Below, piece by piece: positions 43,935-51,229 of a stretch of 64,000 bases of DNA (positions are counted from its first letter, which is position 1; the number at the start of each line of letters is the position of its first letter). The notes below the pieces were generated by a model. The model ran no database searches. It was not told the origin of the DNA and saw only the letters and a list, made by a program, of their open reading frames with translations. This DNA comes from Variovorax paradoxus (GTDB taxonomy: Bacteria; Pseudomonadota; Gammaproteobacteria; Burkholderiales; Burkholderiaceae_C), in the NCBI GenBank assembly GCA_016806145.1, contig CP063166.1, positions 5,704,001-5,768,000 on the forward strand. The letters run 5' to 3'. A program made the position numbers and the translations under genes.

Positions 43935-44219
43935 ATGCTCACCATCGTTCAGAAAGCCGCCATCCTCGGCAAGGCCGGCATCGACGTGCCCGCGCGCCCC
44001 GAGGACGACCTGTCGACGCATGTCGTGACGGGCTCGCCGGTGAGGGCCGAGGGCGTTTCGCAGCAGGCCCACGACTGGGGCCGTGCCATCGAGACCCTGT
44101 ACGTGAGCTACGTGGCGGCGCGCGCCGCCAAGAGCCTGCGCGACGCCGAGGAGGCGCGGCAGAACGCGATGCTGAGGCGCATGGCCTCGGGTTCGCCGCC
44201 GCGCGCCTCCTTCGCATAG
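43935..44219 (+). CDS. Small conserved hypothetical protein
   Basis: A 94-residue soluble protein that I do not recognise. It has an Ala-rich helical C-terminal part (SYVAARAAKSLRDAEEARQNAMLRRM) and no signal peptide. The GGGAG ribosome site is 8-10 bases before the ATG. It stands alone, 134 bp after the previous gene and convergent with the repeat protein gene. Confidence 0.65.
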   Translation: MLTIVQKAAILGKAGIDVPARPEDDLSTHVVTGSPVRAEGVSQQAHDWGRAIETLYVSYVAARAAKSLRDAEEARQNAMLRRMASGSPPRASFA

Positions 44220-44262
44220 GGAAGCACCGGGCCCTCGGCCCGGGCGTCCACTGCTTTGTCGC

Positions 44263-44691
44263 TTACTTGCCCTGCGCCGCGGTCAGCGCCGGGTTCTGCA
44301 TCGTCGAGATCACCTTGCTGTTCACGCGCGAACCGCTCACCACGCTCTGGTCGGGCGCCGAGGCGGCTGCCACGGCGTCGTTGTAAACCTTCGCGGGGTC
44401 AGCCATCGGCTTCACCGTTTCCGGGCCGCGCGAGCCACGGGTCACGTTCTGGTCGGCCGCGTGCGCGGTGGCCACGGCCTGCTGGTACATCGCATCGACG
44501 TCGGCCATCGGCTTCACCGTTTCGGGGCCGCGCGAGCCGCGGGTCACGTTCTGATCGGGCGCGTGGGCCGTGGCGATGGCTTCGGCTTCGACGGCTTCGC
44601 GGCTGCGGCCGCCCGTGGTCTGGGCCTGGACGGAGGCCACGGCCATCACGGCGAAAGCGGCAGCGAGGGCGAGTTGGTAGGAAGTCTTCAT
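44263..44691 (-). CDS. Secreted DUF4148-like protein with 34-residue tandem repeats
   Basis: A 142-residue exported protein with a signal peptide (residues 1-23, VQA-QT). The mature part contains a SREAVEAEA stretch like DUF4148. Three repeats of period 34 follow (Asp46, Asp80 and Asp114 are equivalent), each built around DQ-x-V-x-x-GSR. The first two share GPETVKPMAD and are nearly identical at DNA level over 102 bp. No function is known. Confidence 0.8.
   Translation of the reverse strand: MKTSYQLALAAAFAVMAVASVQAQTTGGRSREAVEAEAIATAHAPDQNVTRGSRGPETVKPMADVDAMYQQAVATAHAADQNVTRGSRGPETVKPMADPAKVYNDAVAAASAPDQSVVSGSRVNSKVISTMQNPALTAAQGK
44402..44605 (-). repeat. 102-bp tandem DNA repeat inside the secreted protein gene
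   Basis: Two adjacent units starting at 44402 and 44504 are nearly identical, differing at a handful of positions. They encode the 34-residue protein repeats. The similarity indicates a recent duplication. Confidence 0.75.
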
Positions 44692-44747
44692 GTCGGTTGG
44701 ATGTCGGAGGAGTTGTTTGGACAGAGTTTTCTTCTAGGGGAAACCCT

Positions 44748-44759
44748 GGATCACGGTAG
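44748..44759. promoter_or_regulatory. Shared 12-mer GGATCACGGTAG, copy 1
   Basis: This 12-base sequence lies 57-68 bp upstream of the secreted repeat protein start. It recurs exactly at 48567-48578 upstream of the EAL gene, also before a minus-strand gene. A common regulator is possible. Confidence 0.4.
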
Positions 44760-44930
44760 TCCTCCGGCAAGGCGGATTGATGACGACCCCGGGCGCGCGC
44801 AGGTTGCCGGGGAACGGCGAGCCGAATGGCGCCGGTTCTGCTAGTGGGGGTCGGTCGACGGCGAAAGCGGAGAATCGATCGTTCGCTTCGCATCGAAACC
44901 CCCATCCGCCTCGCAAGGAAAGCGCGCGCC

Positions 44931-45314
44931 ATGCACCAGACTCAGACCTGCCATTTCTGGGTAGGCACCATCCCCGAGGATTTCCCGGCCTCCTACTTTG
45001 CCGAGGACTACAGCGACGAGCGTGGCGACGACGACCCGCTCTCGCCATTCGCGCGCGACCAGGGCGAGACCTGGTACGACCACGACTTCCTCGAATACGG
45101 CTGGGGCCTCGCGCCGACGATCGCGGAACTGGTGGCCGGCTATTCGTACAGCGAGCAATGGGCCGCGGAGTTGTCCCGCCGCGCCGAAGCCGCGGGCCTG
45201 CGCGGCATCAACTTCTTCGTGTTCATCGACGAGGCGCAGATCGCGGCGCCCCGCTCGGTGGAAACTCGCGATGGCACGCTGCACTACATGGGCACCATCG
45301 AATACAGCCTCTGA
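44931..45314 (+). CDS. Imm22-like immunity family protein
   Basis: A 127-residue protein resembling immunity protein 22 of polymorphic toxin systems: CHFWVGTIPEDFPASYFAEDY, then SPFARDQGETWYDHDFLE, SYSEQWAAELS and a terminal GTIEYSL. No toxin gene lies nearby, so it would be an orphan immunity protein. The start at 44931 follows an AAGGA site 11 bases upstream. The family assignment is by eye and only moderately certain. Confidence 0.65.
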   Translation: MHQTQTCHFWVGTIPEDFPASYFAEDYSDERGDDDPLSPFARDQGETWYDHDFLEYGWGLAPTIAELVAGYSYSEQWAAELSRRAEAAGLRGINFFVFIDEAQIAAPRSVETRDGTLHYMGTIEYSL

Positions 45315-45344
45315 GACGCAGGCTCGTCGCGTCGGGCACCTCGG

Positions 45345-45560
45345 CTAGCGCGCCGCCTCCCGCTCACCCTTCCCGTACGTCGCCCGGCTCCCATACGCCG
45401 CCTTCGCCCGATCCACCTCCTTCTGCGGCAGCAACTGCAGCTTCTTGCAGTTCGCGCACTGGTACAGCCGCATCCAGGGAAAGAACCGCATCCAGCCCGA
45501 ACGCTGGACCCGGCCGAGGTAGTGGATGCTGCAGTTGCAGGCGGAAAAGATGGAACTCAT
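45345..45560 (-). CDS. Small zinc-ribbon-like protein
   Basis: A 71-residue protein with SACNCSIHY near the N-terminus and CANCKKLQLLP in the middle, which together could bind one zinc ion. A hydrophobic aromatic segment (MRFFPWMRLYQ) lies between them, and the C-terminus is basic. The start at 45560 is chosen because the upstream extension has no family-like character. The function is unknown. Confidence 0.6.
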   Translation of the reverse strand: MSSIFSACNCSIHYLGRVQRSGWMRFFPWMRLYQCANCKKLQLLPQKEVDRAKAAYGSRATYGKGEREAAR

Positions 45561-45736
45561 GAAAGCCTCGAGAGGTGCGCAATCGGTGATCGCGGCGAGG
45601 GTCGAATCGCACGGATCGCCGCATGTTTCGATGCTAGGAATCGAGCCCTCTCGATGCACGCGAGATCGCATTGCAACTGTGTGGCGGTTCACAGCTCGCA
45701 CCAGACAACGCGGGAAAACAACGCGAACACGCAGCC

Positions 45737-46513
45737 TCACTTCGTGTCAGGTTCGTCCTCGCCCTCGGCCCGCAGCAGGTCGAGTTCGTCCGGCGCGATG
45801 AAGGGCGTGTCGCCCTCGCGCTCGTCGCCCGCCGCATGCGGCTCCAGCGACTCGAAACTGCCGTGATCGGTCGACGCGAAATCGGCCACCACGTGGATGC
45901 CGTGCTCGTCCTTCCACAGCAGGCCGCGGTTCTCCATCTCGCGCATGGTCTTGTTGACGACCTCGCGCGACAGCCCGGCATACGACGCGATCACGGCCTG
46001 CGAGATGCGCTTGTCGAAGCCGCCGGTGTCGGCCGGCGCGAGCTGGGTCAGCTCATAGAGCACGCGCGCGACCAGGGTCTCGGAGGTGAGCGAGGAGATG
46101 CGGCGCAACTGGCTGCGGATGATGGTCATGCGCTTGACCGTGAGCTCGAGCAGCTCGAGCGCCACCGACGGATGCCGGGCGCAGATGTCGTGCAGGGCCG
46201 CGGCGGGAATCAGGTAGACCGAGCTCGGCAGCGCGGCCACGAGGTTGGCCATCGACTGGTAGCGCGCCTCGTCGAGCGTGGGACTCAGGAACAGGTCGCG
46301 CGGGCGCACGAAGTCGGTGGTCACGGCCGCGGCGCCGCCATGGCCGCCGACCACCACGCGCAGCAGCCCCGAGGCGACGAAATAGACCTTGTCGGTCCAC
46401 TCGTCCATGCGCAGCACGGTCTCGTTGCGCCGGAACGAGCGCAATTCGCTCTGCGCGACCAGCGCCACGCGCTCCGCCGCCGGGACGTTTCGAAAAAGGG
46501 AATGCAGATACAT
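45737..46513 (-). CDS. Crp/Fnr-family regulator
   Basis: A 258-residue protein with an N-terminal cNMP-binding-like beta-roll (about residues 20-130; VYFVASGLLRVVVGG) and a C-terminal HTH (ISQAVIASYAGLSREVVNKTMREMENRGLL). The phosphate-binding cassette is poorly conserved (RPRDLFLSPTLDEARYQS), so cAMP binding is doubtful. An acidic 25-residue tail follows the HTH. It lies among secreted-protein, EAL and polysaccharide genes, consistent with a surface or biofilm regulator. Confidence 0.87.
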   Translation of the reverse strand: MYLHSLFRNVPAAERVALVAQSELRSFRRNETVLRMDEWTDKVYFVASGLLRVVVGGHGGAAAVTTDFVRPRDLFLSPTLDEARYQSMANLVAALPSSVYLIPAAALHDICARHPSVALELLELTVKRMTIIRSQLRRISSLTSETLVARVLYELTQLAPADTGGFDKRISQAVIASYAGLSREVVNKTMREMENRGLLWKDEHGIHVVADFASTDHGSFESLEPHAAGDEREGDTPFIAPDELDLLRAEGEDEPDTK

Positions 46514-46623
46514 GGTCGGGAACGGGCTCCATCCGATTCGCTTCCTTCGGGCGGAACATGCGCGGCCGAAGGCGATGGCCTTGGGCCGGGGGATCGGCGC
46601 ACCGCGCCATGGCGGATGCGGCG

Positions 46624-46956
46624 CTAGGCGAAGGAGTCGGGCACGCCATGAGGTCGCGCAGCTTCGGCGTCGGTGTCGCGCTCGGTCATCGCCAGCCCGG
46701 CCGGTTCGCGTGCATCCGCCTTGCACGCGGCGCAGGCCGAACGCGCGGCGCGCAGCGCGGGCGAGTCGCGCAGTTCCTGCTCGCGGATGGCGGCCTCGAG
46801 CGCCAGGTACTGGTCGCGCGCCAGCAGCTGCTCGCGCGCGCGCTCGCCATGCAGCAGGACGCCGTGGCGCATGACCTCCTGCAGCGTGTGCTGCAGCACG
46901 TCGATCTGCGCGCCCAGCCGCGCGAGCTGCAGCTGGAAGTCGGACGAGGCATTCAC
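46624..46956 (-). CDS. Hypothetical helical protein coupled to the EAL gene
   Basis: A 110-residue soluble protein I do not recognise. It has an N-terminal amphipathic helix likely to form a coiled coil (FQLQLARLGAQIDVLQHTLQE), a second helix, and CAACKAD, a possible half zinc site. The GTG start at 46956 overlaps the stop of the EAL gene (GTGA), implying translational coupling and a role with that protein. Confidence 0.65.
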   Translation of the reverse strand: MNASSDFQLQLARLGAQIDVLQHTLQEVMRHGVLLHGERAREQLLARDQYLALEAAIREQELRDSPALRAARSACAACKADAREPAGLAMTERDTDAEAARPHGVPDSFA

Positions 46957-48422
46957 GCGCGCCCCCCGGGGCCGCGCGCGGGCGCGCCATCGTGCGGCGG
47001 TGCGACGGCGGACACGCCGCAGCCCTGCAGCCACTCGGCGCCGGCCTCGAGCGCCACGCGGATGTCCTCCTCGCGCTCGATGCCGTCGACCACGATCGAG
47101 GGCGCGAAGCTGCCGCACAGCGCGAGCATCTCCTCGAGCAGCTCGCGGCCGAAGCGGTCCTCGCGCGCGCGCCGGATGAAGACCGGGTCGAGCTTGATGA
47201 TGTCGGGCCGGCAGACCTTGGCGGCGGCGAGGTTGCCGGAGTCGCCGCCGAAATGCTTGATGGCGACGCGGCAGCCGCAGAGCTGCAGCTGCAGGCAGAA
47301 GTCGCGCACCGCTTCGAGATCGGGCAGCGTGGGTTCGCCCGCGATCTCGACCACCAGGCGCGCCGCCAGCTCGGGCTCGCGCCGCAGCAGTGCCATCAGC
47401 GAGGCCCACCAGTGGTCGCGCCGCGCGCTCTGCGCCGAGATGCTCAGGCCCAGGCGCACGGTGCCGCCCAAACGCAGCTGCCGCACCACGCGGCCGGCCG
47501 CGAGATGGTCGAAGGTGCGCACCAGGCCCAGCCGCTGCAGGCAGGGCATGAAGAGCTCGGAGCGCAGCGAGGCGGCGGCGTGCGGCTCGCCCTCGGTGTG
47601 GAAGCGCGCCTCGTGATAGAGCGGCGCCGCGAAGGCGGCGGCCTGCGCGGGCGCGCCCACCACCGGATGCCATTCGATCGCGAGGCGCCGCGCATGCAGC
47701 GCGTCGCTGACCTGCAGCGCGACGTCCATGTCCTCGCGGTAGAGCCGCTGCCAGCCCTCGGTCTGCGCGAGCTGGAAGTCGGGCGCCGGTTGCGCGGCCC
47801 ACAGCCGCAGCTCGACCTCGGCCTGGCTCATGCGCCCGGGGCTGGGCGCGTCGCTCCAGCCCACGTGCAGCTGCACCAGCGCGCGCGTGTCGCGCAGTTG
47901 CACCGGCATGCCGCCGAGGTCGGTGAGCAGGCGCTCGAGCCGGGCCGAGGCGCCCTGCCGCGCCTGCCCGTCCTCGACCGGAAACGCCGGGTTGCTCCAC
48001 AGCAGGAAGCAGTCGTGCCGCAGCATGGCGAGATCGGCGTCGGCCAGGCTCACGAAGCTCGTCAGCAGGCGGTACTTGATCTCGATGCTGGCGTGCAGCG
48101 CGAACTCGGCGCCGTAGACCTCCATGAGCTGCGGCAGGTTCGCGATGAAGACGAAGGCGCAGGCGCGCAGCGGCGCGCCGGTGCCCGGCATGGGTGGCGC
48201 GGCGGCGGAGTGCACGGGAAGCTGTGCCGAGGGCCCGCCGCGCGTCAGGAACGGTGAAGAAGGCGCATGGCGCGGCACGGCCGGGCGTCGGCGCCGCATG
48301 CCGTCGAAGCCCGCCCGCAGGCGCGCGACCATGGGCGCGACGAGGGACCGCACGACATGACCAGGCCTTGGCGTCGGCAAGGCAAGCGCCACGGGGCTGG
48401 TGACGCGATCACGTACGGCCAT
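46953..48422 (-). CDS. Degenerate EAL-domain protein
   Basis: A 489-residue protein. Residues about 85-220 resemble a diverged GGDEF-like region and about 245-480 form an EAL fold. Catalytic positions are lost: the EAL signature reads HEARFH, the DDFG metal motif reads KHFG (IKHFGGDSGN), and the EGVE stretch reads DGIE, while QGCG and KLDP remain. Phosphodiesterase activity is therefore unlikely; it may bind c-di-GMP or act through protein contacts. The proline-rich N-terminal 80 residues have no domain. It lies downstream of the pga operon on the same strand. Confidence 0.83.
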   Translation of the reverse strand: MAVRDRVTSPVALALPTPRPGHVVRSLVAPMVARLRAGFDGMRRRRPAVPRHAPSSPFLTRGGPSAQLPVHSAAAPPMPGTGAPLRACAFVFIANLPQLMEVYGAEFALHASIEIKYRLLTSFVSLADADLAMLRHDCFLLWSNPAFPVEDGQARQGASARLERLLTDLGGMPVQLRDTRALVQLHVGWSDAPSPGRMSQAEVELRLWAAQPAPDFQLAQTEGWQRLYREDMDVALQVSDALHARRLAIEWHPVVGAPAQAAAFAAPLYHEARFHTEGEPHAAASLRSELFMPCLQRLGLVRTFDHLAAGRVVRQLRLGGTVRLGLSISAQSARRDHWWASLMALLRREPELAARLVVEIAGEPTLPDLEAVRDFCLQLQLCGCRVAIKHFGGDSGNLAAAKVCRPDIIKLDPVFIRRAREDRFGRELLEEMLALCGSFAPSIVVDGIEREEDIRVALEAGAEWLQGCGVSAVAPPHDGAPARGPGGRA

Positions 48423-48566
48423 CTGGTTTCCTCCGCTAGGTAAGTTCGCCGAAATCGCAACACGCCGGGATGGGTCCGCTGCCGACCCGAGGCCGGCCGT
48501 TGCACGTTCGCGAACGGGCGGTTATGCGAATTGCGCATGAGATGCTTAAACCGAAATGAATACTAC

Positions 48567-48578
48567 GGATCACGGTAG
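48567..48578. promoter_or_regulatory. Shared 12-mer GGATCACGGTAG, copy 2
   Basis: This is an exact copy of the 12-mer at 44748. It is flanked by CTAC on the left, forming an imperfect palindrome with its own GTAG end. It lies about 145 bp upstream of the EAL gene. Confidence 0.4.
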
Positions 48579-48606
48579 CAACTCGCATTAACTTTCTGGT
48601 GACAAA

Positions 48607-48622
48607 TGTGTCCTAGGTCACA
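48607..48622. promoter_or_regulatory. CRP-type binding site upstream of the EAL gene
   Basis: TGTGT-N6-TCACA, with AAA before it and CTAGG as the palindromic centre, differs from the consensus TGTGA-N6-TCACA at one position. It lies 185 bp upstream of the EAL start. Two Crp/Fnr-type genes are in the window. Confidence 0.55.
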
Positions 48623-48818
48623 GGCGCCGCGGGGCGGGGCCTCAAAAAACGGGCGGACCTGCCGAAAACACCGGGTCCGTGCGCGGACCCGCCCCGGCCG
48701 GGCTTCGCCGGCTGGCGCGATCCGCCGTTCGATCGGCGCGGTCGGATCGGCAGGCCCGTGGCGCGAGGTCGGCGCGTCGGCGAACCGGCGGCGCGCGGCA
48801 ACGCGGCCGCCGCCGGCG

Positions 48819-49037
48819 CGGGTGAGGCTCGAGGAGGCCGGCACTAGCTACCAGCGCCTGCTCGACGAGGTACGCCAGCAGGCCGCGCGGCAACCGCTCG
48901 AGGACACGCCGCTCGAGGCCGGCGAGATCGCCTTCGTGCCGGGTTTCGGGGAACTGAATTCGTTCACGCGTGCCTTCCGCGGCTCGGAAGGGACGACGCC
49001 CGCGCGCTGGCGCACGGCGCAGGCACGCGCGTCCTGA
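48819..49037 (+). pseudogene. AraC-family C-terminal fragment
   Basis: About 70 codons encode a recognisable AraC HTH end (LEEAGTSYQRLLDEVRQQAA, then PLEAGEIAFVPGFGELNSFTRAF and TPARWR). The sensor domain and first HTH part are absent, and the upstream frame is low-complexity sequence. It is probably the remnant of a deleted regulator next to the pga operon. The 395 bp between the EAL start and this fragment holds only the sites listed above. Confidence 0.75.
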
Positions 49038-49041
49038 GGTG

Positions 49042-49269
49042 CTAGAGCGCGCGCCCGCTCTCGCCCGGCGGCGTCACCACATCGCGCCGCAGGCTCCAGA
49101 TGCAGGCCGCCAGCTTGAGCAGCCGCTCGACCTTGCTGTCGTGGAGCTCGTCCGCGGGGTTCTCCTGCGCGATCAATTCGGCGATCTGCTCGATGGCCAT
49201 TGCCGGCGTGAAGCCCAGCCCCTTTCGCGCCATCTCCATCGCCGTCGCCATCACTTCTGTCTTTTTCAT
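49042..49269 (-). CDS. Small conserved hypothetical protein
   Basis: A 75-residue soluble, helical protein I do not recognise (KKTEVMATAMEMARKGLGFTPAMAIEQIAELIAQ then KVERLLKLAACIWSLRRD). There is no signal peptide. Either of two ATG codons (49269 or 49275) could be used and neither has a clear ribosome site. It lies 75 bp downstream of pgaD on the same strand. Confidence 0.55.
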   Translation of the reverse strand: MKKTEVMATAMEMARKGLGFTPAMAIEQIAELIAQENPADELHDSKVERLLKLAACIWSLRRDVVTPPGESGRAL

Positions 49270-49344
49270 GGGCATGCGTAAGCAACGGCCGCGAGGCCGG
49301 ATTCGAAATGTCCGTGTCCCGGTCCCGAGGTGGGCCGATGCGGC

Positions 49345-49965
49345 TCAGGCTCGGCGCTTGCGTACCGCCGTGCCCGAAGGCGTGAGCATCGCGGGTTCGG
49401 TGTCGAGGTCTGCCGCGTCGGTCACCCGGCCGTCGCGGTCGTGCTGCACCAGGAGGCGCCGCGCGCGCTGCCACAGCGTGAGGTGCTGCGGCGCGAGCGA
49501 AGTGTATTCGGCCAGTTGGGCCACGGTGCTGTCGGGCGAATGGCCACGACCTTCCTCGCCCGCGATGGCGCGCCGGCGCACGGGCGCGAGCAGCAGCATC
49601 ACCAGCAGGATGACCAGCACCGAGGCCGCGTAGAGCGTGAGCAGGTCGGTGCCCTCCGCGGGTCGCCAGACCTGGAAGAAGTGGTGCCAGGCATAGAACA
49701 CGACGCCGACCCAGAACGCGGCCAGCAGCAGCGGCCGCGCGATGCGCAGCCACACGAACATGAACACCGCGCCCTGCGGCGTCTTGTGGCGCATGAAGGC
49801 GCTCAGCGGCATGCGCGCGGCATCGAGCACCGGCACCTCGCCCTGCGGCTCGGCCCATTCGCGCTCGCGCGGCGGCGCCTTCTCGTTGGGGCGCGGCGGC
49901 GCGGCGCCCAGGCCCAGGTCTTCATTCATGCTCGATGGCACGGACGGATGCAGTCGATCGTTCAT
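49345..49965 (-). CDS. pgaD: PgaD, PNAG synthase accessory subunit
   Basis: A 206-residue inner-membrane protein with two helices (about residues 70-97 and 110-130), as expected for PgaD, the small partner of the PgaC synthase. In E. coli the PgaC-PgaD interface binds c-di-GMP. It is longer than the usual 130-150 residues, with extra N-terminal and C-terminal soluble regions. The ATG at 49965 has an AGAGGAG site 9 bases upstream; this makes a 44-bp overlap with pgaC. The assignment rests on topology and context. Confidence 0.82.
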   Translation of the reverse strand: MNDRLHPSVPSSMNEDLGLGAAPPRPNEKAPPREREWAEPQGEVPVLDAARMPLSAFMRHKTPQGAVFMFVWLRIARPLLLAAFWVGVVFYAWHHFFQVWRPAEGTDLLTLYAASVLVILLVMLLLAPVRRRAIAGEEGRGHSPDSTVAQLAEYTSLAPQHLTLWQRARRLLVQHDRDGRVTDAADLDTEPAMLTPSGTAVRKRRA

Positions 49966-51229
49966 TCGCTATCACTCCTCTGTCGGGGCTGGTCCACCGG
50001 GCGCGCTTGCCCTTGCGCCGCAGGATCGTGGCCGGCAAGGCCACGACCGTGGTGAACATGTTGATCATCCAGAAGGCAAGCGGATACCAGATGGTCCAGA
50101 CCAGGTAGCGCAGGATGTCGCGGTCGTAGTGGCGGTCGATCCACAGGCTCACGCCCATCTGCAGCATGCAGGTGATGCCCAGCAGCATCCCGTGCCACTC
50201 GGGCCAGAAGCCGACGTACTGCCACTCGGGCGGCAGGAAGCGCCGCACCAGCGCGAGGATCAGCACCGCGAACATCGCGTAGGCCCAGACCACGCTGGCC
50301 AGGTACTCGAGGAACACCGGCCACATCATGAAGTTGCGCGGCTTGAGCACCTGGCCCGTGTAGCGCAGCAGGGTCTGGATGCCGCCGGTGGCCCAGCGCT
50401 GGCGCTGGCGGTAGAGGCCGCGCACGGTCTCGGGCATCAGGATCCAGCACAGCGCGCGCGGCTCGTAGCGCACGCGCCAGTCCTTGAGCTGCAGCTTCCA
50501 GCTGATGTCGATGTCCTCGGTCATGACGTCGGGGCTCCAGAAGTCGACGTCGAGCAGCGCGTTGCGGCGGAACATCGAGAGCACGCCCGAGACCGTGAAC
50601 AGCCGCCCGGCCAGCTGCTGGGTGCGCTTGATGAGGCCGATGTTGGAGGAGAACTCGCCCACCTGCATGCGCCCGAGCAGGGTGGTGCGGCCGCGGATGC
50701 GCGGGTTGCCGGTGACGGCGCCCACGCGCTCCGAATGCAGCATGTGGGTCAGCATCCAGGCGATGGCATCGGGATCGACCAGCGCATCGCCGTCCACGCC
50801 GAGGATGTACTCGCCGTTGGCCAGCACCGCCGCCGTGTTGAGCGCGACCGCCTTGCCCTGGTTGGTGGCGTGGTGCACCACGCGCAGCTGGCCGTAGCGC
50901 GTGGCCAGCGCATCGAGGATGGCGCCGGTGTCGTCGCTGCTGCCGTCGTTGACCGCGATGATCTCGTAGTTCGGATAGTGGCTGCGCATCAGCTGCTCGA
51001 TCACCTCCTGCACGCGCTCGCCCTCGTTGAAGCAGGGCACGATCACGCTGACCAGCGGCCGCTCGGGCAACAGCGGCAGCGGATCGACCTTGCGGTGGCG
51101 GCCGCGCTCGAACACCAGCGCATGCGCGATGCCGCCGGCCATCCAGACGTAGGCCGCGAGGAAGGGGTAGTAGAAGACGTAGTTGAGCAGGGCCCGCACC
51201 ACGTCGGAACCGAAGAAGTCGGGGTTCAT
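49922..51229 (-). CDS. pgaC: PgaC, poly-beta-1,6-N-acetylglucosamine synthase
   Basis: A 435-residue processive GT2 glycosyltransferase with membrane helices at both ends. Motifs are VIVPCFNEG, NDGSSDD, DGDALVDP (DxD), TEDIDISWKL and QRQRWATGG (QxxRW). It polymerises UDP-GlcNAc into poly-beta-1,6-GlcNAc and, with PgaD, moves it across the inner membrane. Its ATG overlaps the pgaB stop (ATGA). Confidence 0.95.
   Translation of the reverse strand: MNPDFFGSDVVRALLNYVFYYPFLAAYVWMAGGIAHALVFERGRHRKVDPLPLLPERPLVSVIVPCFNEGERVQEVIEQLMRSHYPNYEIIAVNDGSSDDTGAILDALATRYGQLRVVHHATNQGKAVALNTAAVLANGEYILGVDGDALVDPDAIAWMLTHMLHSERVGAVTGNPRIRGRTTLLGRMQVGEFSSNIGLIKRTQQLAGRLFTVSGVLSMFRRNALLDVDFWSPDVMTEDIDISWKLQLKDWRVRYEPRALCWILMPETVRGLYRQRQRWATGGIQTLLRYTGQVLKPRNFMMWPVFLEYLASVVWAYAMFAVLILALVRRFLPPEWQYVGFWPEWHGMLLGITCMLQMGVSLWIDRHYDRDILRYLVWTIWYPLAFWMINMFTTVVALPATILRRKGKRARWTSPDRGVIANERSTASVRAIEHE

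Noticed and set aside
44402..44605. CRISPR array from the repeated sequence near 44.4 kb
   Set aside because: The repeats are 102-bp coding units in frame, not short palindromic repeats with unique spacers. No cas genes are present.
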